NCBI GenBank assembly: GCA_039583875.1
Contig: CM077151.1
Coordinates: 117,467,519-117,531,518, forward strand
Length of the DNA stretch: 64,000 nucleotides
Source: Platanthera guangdongensis
Lineage: Eukaryota; Streptophyta; Magnoliopsida; Asparagales; Orchidaceae
Direction: 5' to 3'
How positions within the stretch are numbered: position 1 is the stretch's first letter; every line of letters starts with the position of its first letter. Of the stretch, positions 1 to 11,331 are shown in pieces. Position numbers and translations under genes: made by a program. The notes under the pieces were generated by a model. That model made no database searches, was not told the origin of the DNA, and was given only the letters and a program-made list of their open reading frames with translations.

Positions 1-153
1 TTCTCTCATTTGACCAACAGGTTATATGATCGTACTAGCCGGCAGGATCGACGTGTTGCGGTGTCGACTAACCCGTGTGTTAGTGCCACCGTAAGACGGC
101 GGTTCTGAGAATAAGACTGGGTTAACTCCTTGGTAAGGGGGAGGGGTCTTACA
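1..153 (+). repeat. 3' end of the 5' LTR, Tekay copy 1
   Basis: The segment ends GGGGTCTTACA just before a primer site. It matches 59700-59838 of copy 2, including the GGCGG...CCACCG...GGCGGTTCTG-like stretch. The start lies outside the window. Confidence 0.8.
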
Positions 154-156
154 AAC

Positions 157-168
157 TGGTATCACTTG
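157..168 (+). other. Primer binding site, Tekay copy 1
   Basis: TGGTATCAC follows the LTR end by three bases. The first eight bases match the initiator-tRNA-Met site (TGGTATCAGAG) seen intact in copy 2 at 59841. Confidence 0.7.
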
Positions 169-416
169 AACAAACGATCATAAGAGAAGAAATCCACACC
201 ATTAGGCAACCCCGCTCGAGCATTAGTTTACGGACAAACTATGCAGTGGAAGCAATGGTGTGCCCATGTGTAAAAAGTCACATGAAACAGTCCACATAAG
301 CAATGAGTTAGGCCAATTCTAATATAAACCTTACCTTTGTGCACCCTCCCAGGGTCGCCGTACCGCAGAGTGTGGCTCCTTCCCCTCTGGATCCCACTCC
401 TTTTCTATAGACAGAG

Positions 417-1480
417 ATGGGCCAGACCTTGACGTCCATCCTTGAGGCCTTCATGGCCCAGCAGGTTCCGGCGCCGCTGCCGAATCTGGGATCAAACTGG
501 CTGAGTGCGTTCAAGAGTTTGTCCCCGCCCATGTACCACAGGATGGAGAACGCAGTAAAAACGGAGGAATGGCTCGAGGCTATATATGAGATGCTGGCAG
601 GCATCAGCTGCCCTGTCAGCGAGGCAGTTCATTTGGCGACTACTGCACTAGATTCCCATGTGAAGAGGTGGTGGAAGTCCATGATGGACTCCACCTATGC
701 AGATAGAGATCTGTCAGAAATATCTTGGGAGGAGTTTGGCGAAGTATTCTTGGGCCAGTTTGTGTCCACCATGGATCGTGATGAGTTAGAAGAGAGATTC
801 TTGAATCTCAAGCAAGGTACCAGATCAGTGATTGAGTACCCGAGGGAATTTTCCCACCTTGCCAGGTTCGCGGGGGTACATGATACAGACAATAGGAGGT
901 ATGCCAAGATATTCTACCGGGGCCTTAGAGACAACTTGAGGCAGCCCTACTGTTCATCTCTCATGGCACATCAGCCCAGATCATCGAGATGGACAAGAAG
1001 CTGGAGGAAGACCAGCTGATGGTGCAGAACAGAGGAAAAAGACCACATGATGGGTCGTTCTTTGGGGAGAATAGTCGGGGATCGCAGAGAGGGAAAGTCA
1101 TTAGGCACAAGAGAGGTGGGGGATGTTATCGTCCCAACTACAGGCAGGAGCAGGGACCCCCTACAATACCAGCTCCTCCACCACCACAGATACATGGCCA
1201 GATGAGGTAGGATGATCATGGCCAGCGACCGATAGTTTGTTTTGCGTGCCATCAGCCGGGTCATATCAAATCAGAGTGCCCATTTCAATTTCATCTACTT
1301 CCTCCTCCACCTCCTCCACCTCCAGTTGTCCCTCCAGTACAGCAGGGCTGAGGTCGAGGACGGGGTCGAGGCCGAGGATGAGGCCGAGGACCTTTTGGCC
1401 GAGGCAGAGGACAGGAGCAGATGTATGCATTCGACATTTCTGAGCCGAGAAATCTAGAGGAAGTTATCACAGGTATATAA
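417..1480 (+). pseudogene. gag: gag remnant, Tekay copy 1
   Basis: Gag is the capsid/nucleocapsid protein that packages element RNA in cytoplasmic particles. Reading starts at ATG 417, 263 bases after the LTR end. Residues about 40-190 look like the Retrotrans_gag capsid domain (R-x-W-W-x-S, W-x-x-F, F-x-x-x-F...L-x-Q-G). The frame then shifts by one near 960-985. The second frame carries a TAG at 1208-1210 and an intact CCHC zinc knuckle (C-x2-C-x4-H-x4-C) at 1238-1279. A proline run and an arginine/glycine-rich tail follow, broken by two TGA codons, and the reading ends at TAA 1478-1480. The AT-rich bases 1481-1532 separate gag from the protease. The gene cannot make a full Gag. Confidence 0.8.
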
Positions 1481-1532
1481 CTTATGTTATGAAATAAAGA
1501 CATTTAAACTATTATTACTATTTTACATAATC

Positions 1533-4500
1533 TTGACCATGAAGAATGACTACCCATTTGAAACTCAATCAACCTCAGGCATAGTCTTCATCAGCGGCAA
1601 GCCCGTGCACACATTATTCGATACGGGTGCTTCGCACTCATTCGTATCAGAAGCCTTTGTTGAAGGATTGGACGGTGTCGAACGATTCACGGGCTCGATG
1701 ATTAGAGTGAGGTTACCTGATGGGTCGGTACTACTATCATCCGCCAAGTGCAATATGGAGGCAGAAATTGGTGGAAAGACTTTTGAAGCACCTGCGACGA
1801 TACTGAAGATGCCAGATTTCGACTTGATCTTGGGCATGACTTTATTACATTGGAACCATAGCCAAATCGACTGCCCATCGGGGAGGATCACCCTGAGACA
1901 CGGAGACTCCCACGTCATCGTTGAAGGTATTAGACTCGTCTCCCATCTCTTATTATCATCTGTACATGTTGTCAAAGCCCACATGCAAGGAGAGGAGTTG
2001 TACATTATCTGCTTTGAGATGTCGGGAGCAGAGACTCCTATTGTTGATATACCGGTAGTTCGGGATTTTTCTAACGTGTTTCCGGAGAACTTTCCCGGAT
2101 TACCACCGTCCAAGGACCTGGACTTCCGTATTTAGTTGGTTCCAGGAGCTAGGACCGTATCTCGGGCGCCGTACAGGATGGCCCCAAAGGAGCTAGCAGA
2201 GTTCATGACTCAGCTACAGGAGCTGGTAGAGTCAGGGTTTGTCCGACTGAGCTCATCACCGTGGGGAGCTCCGGTGTTATTTGTCAAGAAGAAGGATGAC
2301 TCCATGTGTCTCTGCATCGACTACAGGGAGCTGAACAGGTGGACGGTCCGGAATACATACCCACTACCCCGGATCGACGAGCTCTTTGATCAGCTTTAGG
2401 GAGCCTTCTGGTTCTCTAATTTAGATTTGAGATCGGGGTACTATCAGCTGCGGATCCAGGAGGAGGACATTCCGAAGAGGGCTTTTAGTTCCCGCTATGG
2501 GTTGTATTAGTTCACGGTGATGCCATTCGGGCTCACGAATGCGCCTTCTGCATTCATGAGCTTGATGAACCGCGTCTTCGAGCCCTACTTGGACAGATTT
2601 GTTATAGTTTTCATCGATGATATACTGATCTACTAACAGACTCAGGAAGACCATACTCAGCATTTGGCCTTGGTTTTGGGGAAGCTGAGATAGCACCAAT
2701 TGTATGCAAAGTTCTCCAAGTGCCAGTTCTGGCTAAAGGAAGTGGCATTCCTAGGGCACACTATCAGTGGGGCAGGGTTGGCCATGGACCCAGCCAAGGT
2801 GCAGGCAGTTAGAGATTGGCCGCGGCCAAAGTCAGCATCAGACATATGCAGTTTCCTGGGGCTTGCAGGATACTATCACAAGTTCGTGGAGGGGTTCTCG
2901 AGGATAGCACTCCCCCTCACATCCTTGATGAAGAAGGAAGCAGCTTTTATATGGACGGAGAAGTGTGAGGCGGCCTTTCAGGAGTTAAAGGATAAGCTCA
3001 CCTCTTCCCCCATCCTTGCACTTCCATCTGGGAAGGAAGGATTTCATATATATACTGATGCCTCATATCAGGGGATGGGTGCAGTCTTGATGCAGCACGG
3101 GCACGTCATCGCTTATGCTTCGAGGCAGTTGAAGAAGCTTGAACAAAAATACCATGTACATGATTTGGAGCTCGGGGCGGTGGTGTTTGCTTTAAAGATC
3201 TGGAGATATTATTTATATGGGGTTCATTGTGATATCTTCTCGGATCACAAGAACCTCAAGTATGTTGACACGCAGAAAGACCTGAACTTGCGCGAGAGGA
3301 GGTGGCTTGAATTCTTATGCGATTATGAGTACACCATGCATTATCATCCGGGGAAGGCGAACACCGTGGCAGACGCCTTGAGCAGGAGAGCCAACACCTT
3401 AGTACCGGAGACTCGAGTGATGTCTATGGAGCTGTTGCGGATGTTAGAGGACATGCACATTTCGGTCATTTCTGAGTCCCAGCAAGAGGTCTACCGGTTG
3501 TACTTGAACTCCCTGATCGTGGAATGTGATATACGAGAGCGCGTCAGGGTACAGCAGAGGTTGGATGTAGCTTTGGTGCCGGTGTTCAAGGCCCTGGAAG
3601 GGGGCAGGCCAGTTGTTTATTCTTTGCTTGATGGCCTCGTTCATTTCCATGGTCGTGTTTATATACCCGTAGGAGGTGGCATCCCGGAGGACATACTTAG
3701 GGAGGCACACAGTTCTCAGTACTCAGTGCACCCCGGTATCACCAAGATGACAGCGGATCTGCGGAAGAGCATGTATTGGCCAGGAATGAAGCAGGAGATC
3801 ATCTTCTATGTGAAACACTGCGATACCTGCCAGCGAGTAAAAGTAGAATGCAAGAGCCCAGGAGGATTGCTACAGTCACTGCCAGTCCCTGAGTGTAAGT
3901 TTGTGGACATTGCTATGGACTTTGTGCACGTATTGCCTCGCTCCCACTCGGGGCATGATTCTGTTTGGGTCGTTGTTGACAGACTGACCAAGGTGGCACG
4001 GTTTATACCTATAAGGAAGGACATCCCAGTTACTATTTTGGTGAGGTTGTTTGTGGAGCAGTTCGTCAGGTACCACGGGGTCCCTAGGACGATTGTCTCG
4101 GATTGTGACGGCCGATTCACTTCTACGGAGTGGAGAGCGGTGCAGGCGTACTTAGGTTCTCAGCTTACTTTAGCACCGCTTTCCATCCACAGACCGACGG
4201 TCAGACAAAGCGGACCATCTGGACCATGGAGGATCTACTACGATTATGTATACTGGATACGGGGAGGCCCTGGGAGAGAATTTTACCTCTGGTCGAGTTC
4301 TCCTACAACAACAGTCACCAGACAAGCATCGGGATGACACCATATGATGCTCTTTACGGGTGGAAGTGCCAGACACTGCTATCTTGGGTTCAGGATGAGG
4401 ACCCCAGGGCACTTAGATCAGACAACATTGAGGATACAGACACTCAGATACGATTGATCAGGAACCAGATGCTAGACGCCCAGAGTAGGCAGGCGAAATA

Positions 4501-4978
4501 CTACGATGTGCGGTATCGGAAGGTAGATTTCCAGGTGGGGAACTGGGTGTTCTTTAAAATATGTTCGGTGCATGGTATTTCTCGGGTACGGAGGCACAAG
4601 AAGCTCAGCCCTCGAAATATGGGACCATATTTGATTCTGGAGCGGATCGGCCCCTTGGCCTACAGGTTGGAGCTGCCGCCAGAGCTGGGGACCTTGCACA
4701 ACATCTTCCACATCTCCTCGCTACGGAGAGCTCTCCTTCGGCCAGAGCAGCATATCGCCACTACAGCAGGCCCGCTTGCGTCCGACAGATCATTTCATTT
4801 GGAGCCACTCCGGATCAATGATACCGCGGTCCGAGTGCTGCGGAAGAAGAGGGTTCCCCTGGTGAAGGTGTTGTGGTCCAACCATGGACGGGAGGAGCAC
4901 ACCTGGGAGCTGAGGGATCTGATGCTAGAGCAGCACCCAGAGCTTTTTACACCAGAGAACACTTTAATTATTAGCTAA
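1533..4978 (+). pseudogene. pol: pol remnant (protease, RT, RNase H, integrase, chromodomain), Tekay copy 1
   Basis: This would encode the replication and integration enzymes. The aspartic protease motif D-T-G-A-S is at 1620-1634. RT runs from about 2140 to 2900 and its catalytic F-I-D-D (2610-2621) is kept. RNase H follows (T-D-A-S near 3053). Integrase has its HHCC zinc finger at about 3706-3835 and two catalytic Asp regions, near 3918 and 4100. A group II-like chromodomain ends the protein (about 4795-4960). Five in-frame stops cut RT: TAG 2133, TAG 2397, TAG 2508, TAA 2634 and TAG 2691. A one-base loss in a T run near 4168 shifts the frame. The catalytic Glu of the DDE triad is Lys (AAG, 4208-4210). 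Non-functional. Confidence 0.88.
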
Positions 4979-5025
4979 AGTACTTAAATTTTCATGCTTG
5001 GAAACCCCGTAGACCCAAACTTGAA

Positions 5026-5062
5026 TTTCGGGGACGAAATTATTTTTTTGTTTATTGGAATT
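5026..5062 (+). other. Leader into the 3' LTR, with a degenerate polypurine tract
   Basis: The Tekay/Del box TTCGGGGACGAAAT is at 5027-5040. A clear purine run should follow immediately before the LTR. Instead the sequence is T-rich and ends TTATTGGAATT, so the second-strand primer looks lost. Confidence 0.55.
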
Positions 5063-5363
5063 TGTAACATCCCACTTGCAGTTAGACCCCTCTACTTAGG
5101 TTGGGTTAGGGCATGTGGTGGGGCATGGGTTTAGGCTAGGTTTGAACCATAGGATTAGGGTTTGGTCACATGGTACCCACAATAGGGCCCAAGGTAGTGT
5201 AAGTCAAACCAGCCCTAAATTGGGGTCCTAGCCACACATTGATTCCACCACTGCATCCCTAACCCTAACACCAACCTAAGGGAACCATAAGCCATATTAC
5301 AAGGTCACCAATTGACTAGAGTTGACCCAAGTCAACCCTAATCTTAATTTGGTCGAACCCACA
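5063..5363 (+). repeat. 3' LTR of Tekay copy 1, segment 1
   Basis: It starts TGTAACATCCCA, like copy 2 at 54842. It holds one inverted pair of TTGAC cores (GTTGACCCAAGTCAAC, 5321-5336). The last five bases, CCACA (5359-5363), are the target duplicated by element A. Confidence 0.85.
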
Positions 5364-5640
5364 TGAAAGAGAAGGTTAGATCTTAACTAAACTAATTAGA
5401 GTAAAATCACAGCACAGAATAAAGTAAGAAGATCAAGCAACCACAAGAGACACAAGGATTTTATAGTGGTTCCCCAACCTGCGTACATCCACTCTTCTAC
5501 CACCCTGGTAGGAATCCACTAAGGTTTTTGATCAGGTGCCTGACACCAATGGGTTTTGATCAGGTCCCCAAAAACCAAAACCTCAAGTCTTTTGGAAGGA
5601 GACTTGCAACCTGGAATCACTTTTGAAGGGAGATGACAAC

Positions 5641-5648
5641 CCTTTATA
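5641..5648 (-). promoter_or_regulatory. TATA box, element A left LTR
   Basis: TATAAAGG on the minus strand, about 950 bases into the LTR. The array at 6175-6431 lies upstream of it. Confidence 0.5.
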
Positions 5649-6174
5649 CAGGAGGTGGTAAGAGAGTGATTTTATCTTCTCTGTCAATAATCAGAGAGAA
5701 GATTCAAGTGGATATGATATTAGCAAAGGCTCCCCCTGAGATATTGATTGGATCAGGAAATCTGGAGCACTGCTTCAGGGTGATAGGCCTTCAATCTTCA
5801 GGCCTGGGCCAGAGTAAAACTTCAGGAACTTCTGTCTGATAAAATATTTGTTGTCCTTGAAGTTATCATGTAGGGTTGGAAGAAGAAGACTCTAGATGGA
5901 GATTGAATATTCTTCTTCCTCTTCAGATAGATGTTATCGCTCTAGTCTTTTTTTTTGTTTTTTTGTGTGTCTTATCTCTGTCTCTGTTATCTGTATTTGA
6001 ATTCCTTAATCTTGATGGCGGAAGAAACATTCCCGAGTGTAGAAGATGCTTTGGAAATTGATCCGAACTTAATTCTTCTGTAATTGTCCGTTTGAACGGC
6101 TATTTTCGCTGGGAATGTTGACTGTAATTAATCCTCAATTAATTCTGCCAACTGTTACTGATTGCTCAGAAATC

Positions 6175-6431
6175 ATCGACCTCAACTTTCGTCGAGTTCA
6201 TCAATTGTCGACCTGAGTTCGACATTCGTCGAACTCTGCTAGATTCGTCGAGCTGAATATCTTGCCTGCGTTCGTCGACCGGAGCTTGTAGTTTGTCGAG
6301 CTCAGTTTCTATTTCGTCGAGCTGAGAAACTGACTTGCTAATTTTGTCGAGCTGAGGAAGTGTTGTCCAACAATCATCGACCTGAGTTCGACATTCGTCG
6401 ATCTGCGTTCGACGATCGTCGAGCTGCTTCT
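6175..6431. repeat. U3 array of TCGTCGA / TCGACGA motifs, element A
   Basis: About a dozen copies of TCGTCGA, GTTCGAC and CGTCGAGCTGAG are spaced 10-30 bases apart. Many face each other and could form short stems, for example GTTCGACGATCGTCGAGC near 6408. The same array is in the right LTR at 8785-9036. Confidence 0.85.
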
Positions 6432-6594
6432 ATGACTTTGTCTTAACTGTTGTTCATATTTCTTTCAGCAATTCTGGAGAGTTCTCTGAATAACCTGTCC
6501 GGAAATAGTCCTATGAACCATGACTATACATGGCGGGTCATTCTAACCAACCCTAATAGTGTTCCTTGCCCAAATCCTAACTGGGGTTCCAACA

Positions 6595-6608
6595 ATCTCC
6601 CCCTATTT
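6595..6608 (-). other. Polypurine tract, element A
   Basis: AAATAGGGGGAGAT on the minus strand directly abuts the LTR start TGTTGG. The identical tract occurs in B, C and E. Confidence 0.85.
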
Positions 6609-7004
6609 GGGTAAGGACACTATTTACATAAATATAAGTAAAATACAATTAAAATATAATTAAATCTGGATCAAGTACTTCTGCTATTGATGTTGTTGTT
6701 GTTACAGCTGTTGTTTATCCTTGCCCAAATCTACAGCATTATAATATGTTGTTGCTGCTGCTGCTACAATCCCCACAAACTACTGCTACTGCGGAATTTC
6801 TGCAGCTTCATTTACAGGCATCTTCCCCTATATGCATAGACTTGCACAAATTATTCAGCCACAGATATCTTGTATATTTGCTGGACTGAATTCTTTTCCT
6901 GCAAGGAGATGTTAGGAGTTCTGGACCCAGATAACCTTGGGTCCTGGTTCTCTTTTATAATAGTCAGAAATAAAAGAATAAAATTTCTTTTTTGAAATTC
7001 TGAG

Positions 7005-7250
7005 TTCGACGAAAAATATTTTCGTCGATCTAAGTTCGACGAATGATATTGAGATCGTTGATCTCTATTCACAGAATGATAATAACTGTTTTCTGTGATC
7101 CATTTTTGTCGATCTCCGTTCGACGAATTAAATTTGTTTCGTAGAGCACAGAGTCCTGAATAGTTGAAAGCAAAATCTTTGTTCATAGTTCGTCGATCTG
7201 AGTTCGACGAATAGTATTGATGTCGTTGATCTCCATTCGATGAAATATTT
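7005..7250. repeat. Second, internal copy of the TCGTCGA array in element A
   Basis: The same GTTCGACGAA / TTCGTCGATCT motifs as in the U3 array recur in the interior, between the gag remnant and the polypurine tract. An apparent minus-strand reading frame here (6851-7186) is only translated repeat. Confidence 0.7.
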
Positions 7251-7360
7251 TGAACTAAGATTTTCTGATGATTTTCATGTGATAATCTGAAATCAGTGTT
7301 AAATTTAGCTGAAGGAGAGTCAAGGGAAGAAATAACCTGATCGACTTCATCTGATTCACA

Positions 7361-7816
7361 CTATGATTCTTCAGATTCTTCAGCATAGCTGCTGAGAGAA
7401 GCATCTATTGCCATTAGACAAAATTCTTTTGCTCTTGCTTCTTCTTCATCCTCAGTTGAACAGGAGGAAGCATCTGAGTCACTCCAGGATTTAACATGAA
7501 ATGGTCTTTCTGTTGCTGATCCAGCAGCCAAAGCTATGAGGGAGTCCCAAATCTCTTTTGCAGATGAACATTCAGCAAGTTTTTCAAAAACGTCATCAGA
7601 CATTGATTATGGCAGAATGTTCATTGCTTGTGCATCAGCAATCTTCATCTTTTGCTGGGCATCTGTCCATTGGGATTTTGGAATAACATTTGGACTTGTT
7701 TTTTGCTGAGGTGGAGCTGGACCTGACAAAATAGATTTAAAGATGTTTTCTTCAATGGAGTCCATATAAAATCTAATCCTTGTCTTCCATAGTGCAAGCA
7801 TATCTAGATTGCACAT
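7361..7816 (-). pseudogene. gag: gag fragment of element A (copia UBN2-type)
   Basis: The minus-strand reading resembles the copia Gag (UBN2) domain: W-K-x-R-I-R at the start, then a W-T-D/A-Q-Q-K segment, then S-A-K-E-I-W-D-S-L. One in-frame TAA (7607-7609) breaks it. After the residues L-I-A-L-A-A-G the frame jumps straight to an acidic Ser/Glu segment ending in C-L-M-A, which in full copia Gags lies much further on, just before the zinc knuckle. So most of the middle, and the knuckle itself, are deleted. No protease, integrase or RT follows. It would at best make a short, truncated Gag. Confidence 0.7.
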
Positions 7817-7963
7817 GGGGAGTCTGGTGCTTGAAAAATCGGCAATTTTTGTCCATGATAAAACTCAAAAAAATCATTAAGATCTATCAAAGGATCTTTT
7901 GGTTCAGGTGTTAGCCTGTACAACCAATTAACCTCTTAAGGTGTGGTATTTTGACCAACCTCC

Positions 7964-7974
7964 CTCTGATACCA
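7964..7974 (-). other. Primer binding site, element A
   Basis: TGGTATCAGAG on the minus strand, two bases inside the right-hand LTR. It matches the initiator-tRNA-Met site. Confidence 0.85.
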
Positions 7975-7976
7975 AC

Positions 7977-9207
7977 TGAAAGAGAAGGTTAGATCTTAAC
8001 TAAACTAATTAGAGTAAAATCACAGCACATAATAAAGTAAGAAGATCAAGCAACTAGAAGAGACACAAGAATTTTATAGTGGTTCCCCAACTTGGGTACA
8101 TCCACTCTTCTACCACCCTGGTAAGAATAAACTCAGGTTTTTGATCAGGTGCCTGACACCAATGGGTTTTGATCAGATCCCCAAAAACCAAAACCACAAG
8201 TCTTTTGGAAGGAGACTTGCAACCTGGAATCACTTTTGAAGGGAGATGACAACCCTTTATACAGGAGGTGGTGAGAGAGTGATTTTATCGTCTCTGTCAA
8301 CAATCAGAGAGAAGATTCAAGTGGATATGATATTAGCAAAGGCTCCCCCTGAGATATTGATTGGATCAAGAAATCTGGAGCACTGCTTCAGGGTGATAGT
8401 CCTTCAATCTTCAGGCCTGGACCAGAGTAAAACTTCAGGAACTTCTGACTGATAAAGTATTTGTTGTCCTTGAAGTTATCCTGTAGGGTTGGAAGAAGAA
8501 GACTCTAAATGGAGATTGAATGTTCTTCTTCCTCTTCAGATAGCTGTTATCGCTCTAGTCTTTTTTTTGTTTTTTTGTGTGTCTTATCTCTGTCTCTGTT
8601 ATCTGTATTTGAATTCCTTAATCTTGATGGCGGAAGAAATATTCCCGAGTGTAGAAGATGCTTTGGAAATTGATCCGAACTTAATTCTTCTGTAACTGTC
8701 TGTTTTAACGGCTATTTTCACTGGGAATGTTGACTGTAATTAATCCTCAATTAATTCTGCCAACTGTTACTGATTGCTCAGAAATCGTCGACCTGAACTT
8801 TCGTCGAGTTCATCAATCGTCGACCTGAGTTCGACATTCGTCGAACTCAGCTAGATTCGTCGAGCTGAATATCTTGCCTGCATTCGTCGACCGGAGCTTG
8901 TAGTTCATCGAGCTCAGTTTCTATTTCGTCGAGCTGAGAAACTGACTTGCTAATTTTGTCGAGCTGAGAAAGTGTTGTCCACCAATCGTCGACCTGAGTT
9001 CGACGTTCGTCGATCTGCGTTCGACGATCGTCGAGCTGATTATCTGACTTTGTCTTAACTGTTGTTCAGATTTCTTTCAGCAATTCTGGAGAGTTCTTCT
9101 GAATGACCTGTCCGGAAATAGTCCTATGACCCATGACTATACATGGTGGCTCATTATAAGCAACCCTAATAGTGTTCCTTGCCCAAATCCTAACTGGGGT
9201 TCCAACA
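7977..9207 (-). repeat. 5' LTR of element A (minus orientation)
   Basis: 1,231 bases, the partner of 5364-6594. A TATA box (TATAAAGG, minus) is at 8254-8261 and the U3 TCGTCGA array at 8785-9036. Confidence 0.92.
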
Positions 9208-9672
9208 CCACACCTAAAGGCCCAAATAGTCCAAGTGGGGCACCACCATGGCCCAACCCAAGTTGGGTTGTGTCATAGGGCCCATGACCTTCAGGTGGGG
9301 TCATCCCACTCATCAAGTTGACCAAGTCAACCCTAAAAGTCAACATAGTCAACTTGAAGCCTAAATTGGGGAAAGAATGGACCAAGCCCACTCCCCATGG
9401 GCTAGGCCCATTAGTCAAGGCTCATGACCAGCCCAAGAGGCCAAGGACTGCCTGTACCCCTCAGAACTAAGAGAGAGGACACATGCATGGGGTTAAAATT
9501 GGAATTTTGGGGGGAAAAGAGGAGAGAGAAGAGAAGGAGAAAGGAAATGGTTGCCATGTGGCCCTCCTTCTCCCTGCCCAAGCAGCTGGCTGAGCTTCTC
9601 AGAGATATTCCTGCAAGGTGGTAGGATTTGGGGACATCTGGTGGCCAGGAGGAGATTCCAAAGCTTGGCCGG
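9208..9672 (+). repeat. 3' LTR of Tekay copy 1, segment 2
   Basis: It begins with the second CCACA duplication and continues the Tekay LTR. A second TTGAC inverted pair (GTTGACCAAGTCAAC) is at 9317-9331. The last five bases, GCCGG, are duplicated by element B. No gene seen. Confidence 0.8.
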
Positions 9673-10011
9673 TGTTGGGTATTGTATCCACAATTACCTG
9701 GATTTGAGGAAGCCACCTGTCAAGCTATGATGAATTCACAATGTATTTGATGAAATCTTTTAAGTTGTGCTTGCAGTTATTCCACGCTAAGTACACACCA
9801 ATGTCAGGGTGCAGTAGGTCAATATACACGAGTTTGCGCGATGTAATCCCTCGTTGAGCAGATCAATGTGTTGGCCTACGTGTACTCTCTCTATTGGAGT
9901 GTACTTATTTTCAAGTGCAGGGCTGTGATAATGCAAGAGCAGACAAGGAGCAAGGACGGGTCAAAGAGCAGCTCATGGGTGGAAAGACGAAAAATCGTCT
10001 AAGTAACAATC

Positions 10012-10264
10012 GATGAGAATCACCAAGTGATTCTCGCCGATTCGGCGAGAATCACTATTGATTCTCGCCGAATCGTCGAGAATCACTGGCTGATTATCGC
10101 CGTCTCTATCCGGCTACATCGAAGCGTGCAAATCTGCCGCTAAGTCATAATCGTCGAGAATCATCAAGTGATTCGGCGAGAATCATTAGTGGTTCTCGCC
10201 GAATCGTCGAGAATCACTGGCTGATTCTCGCCGACTCGTCGAGAATCACCTTCGATTCTCGCCG
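10012..10264. repeat. U3 array of GAGAATC / GATTCTC hairpins, element B
   Basis: Repeated CGAGAATCAC and GTGATTCTCG units form back-to-back stems. For example GAGAATCAC (10015-10023), loop CAA, GTGATTCTC (10027-10035), a perfect 9-base stem with a 3-base loop. The next unit has 11-base arms. The right LTR carries the same array at about 16957-17209. Confidence 0.88.
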
Positions 10265-10387
10265 ATTTTGACTCGGGTGATTTTCTGGATCCCGCTGGAC
10301 CGGATCAAATGTTAAGACGTTGTTTTGAACCGCTTTTAGGGTTTCTTCTGGTGGGACCCATAACGGTCATAAAGGTGTATTCTAATG

Positions 10388-10394
10388 TATAAAT
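10388..10394 (+). promoter_or_regulatory. TATA box, element B left LTR
   Basis: TATAAAT at LTR offset about 716, roughly 125 bases past the hairpin array. The right LTR has TATAAATA at 17334-17341. This places the array in U3. Confidence 0.55.
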
Positions 10395-11259
10395 GCACGC
10401 GTTTTGAACAGTAAAGAAGAAGACAGAAAAACGAATACACGAGCCGCCGACGTGACCTAGATCGCGAATCATGCTCCGCCGCCGTCGCCCGTGCCAGTCG
10501 ATCGCTGGCCGTTTGATCGTGGTTTCTTCCAGATCTCGCGGCGACAGAAGCTTAGCCAAGCACAACATCTCACGCGTCTAACCAGAGATCCTTTGTCTCT
10601 TGATTCGTTGATCGGGAAAACCTTCCCCTTCCAAATCGATCGAGACGATCGATCCTAGTGTGACCGTTGGTAGACCTTGCTAGCTTTGCTACGAAGATTG
10701 AATCTCCAAAGTACAGCAGCCGCACACCGTTGTCGCCACCGATCCAGAGAACCAAGCCGCCGCCCTTCTTGCCGCCGCCGGTTTCGGGGAGATTCTCTCA
10801 AGGTGAGATCTAGGGTTGTGGACACTTTGTTGACTTCAAGAACACGTCGTCGAACGAAGAGGGACACCTTAGTCTCCATAAGTTGTTTGTATTTCTTATA
10901 CATTCTATTTTCAATTTTGTTGTAAAGGAACGTTGGTTCCTAGTTGTAAGGGTTGGGTGCAACCCGTGTTGTGGGAGTGGTGACTCCTACGTGTGGAAGG
11001 GTTCCTTCCATTAGTGCAAGGATTGGATTTCAATCCTGTTGGTGAAGTGACCGAGTCGTCCCTGGTTGGGAGATAGGTCGAAGGGGGAAAGTGGATGTAC
11101 CCAAATCGGGGAACCACTATAATTTGCCTGTGTCCTTTCTGTGCTGTGGTGTTTTGTTTTCTTGTGCAGGTACAATTTTAATTCCGCAAAAATACCGCAA
11201 GTCACCTATTCCCCCCCCCCCCATAGGCGAAGGTACTTGACACTAGGTGGACTTTCAAG

Positions 11260-11270
11260 TGGTATCAGAG
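11260..11270 (+). other. Primer binding site, element B
   Basis: TGGTATCAGAG two bases after the LTR end; initiator-tRNA-Met type. Confidence 0.88.
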
Positions 11271-11331
11271 GGAGGTTGCTCATCAAAAAGGTTCACACCT
11301 TGAGTAGAATCCTGCCACCAGTGTCAAAAGC

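Larger units (their letters stand above)
5364..6594 (-). repeat. 3' LTR of element A (minus orientation)
   Basis: TGTTGG...TTTCA termini; same length as the partner at 7977-9207 with scattered single-base differences. It holds the TCGTCGA hairpin array and a TATA box. Confidence 0.92.
5364..9207 (-). mobile_element. Element A: small non-autonomous copia LTR retrotransposon
   Basis: This is a 3,844-base insertion in Tekay LTR 1. It is flanked by perfect 5-base duplications CCACA (5359-5363 and 9208-9212). On the minus strand it reads LTR (TGTTGGAACC...CTTTCA), primer site GTTGGTATCAGAGGG, a gag fragment, polypurine tract AAATAGGGGGAGAT, LTR. Both LTRs are 1,231 bases. The 1,382-base interior has no pol, so movement would need enzymes from a relative. 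The ends match elements B, C and E, which suggests one copia superfamily. Confidence 0.92.
9673..11257 (+). repeat. 5' LTR of element B
   Basis: TG...CA bounded and followed at once by the primer site. It contains a hairpin array (10012-10264) and a TATA box, and ends in a C-run near 11211. Confidence 0.92.

Noticed and set aside
1565..2113. 182-codon minus-strand frame over Tekay protease
   Set aside because: Shadow of the protease-coding strand; no recognisable domain and the + strand carries the D-T-G-A-S protease.
6851..7186. 111-codon minus-strand frame in element A
   Set aside because: It is translated TCGTCGA array with no similarity to copia proteins.
5633..8695. Pairs of near-identical short + strand frames (5633/8246 and 5876/8489)
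   Set aside because: Duplicated only because both lie in the two LTRs of element A; antisense to the LTR promoter and without a domain.
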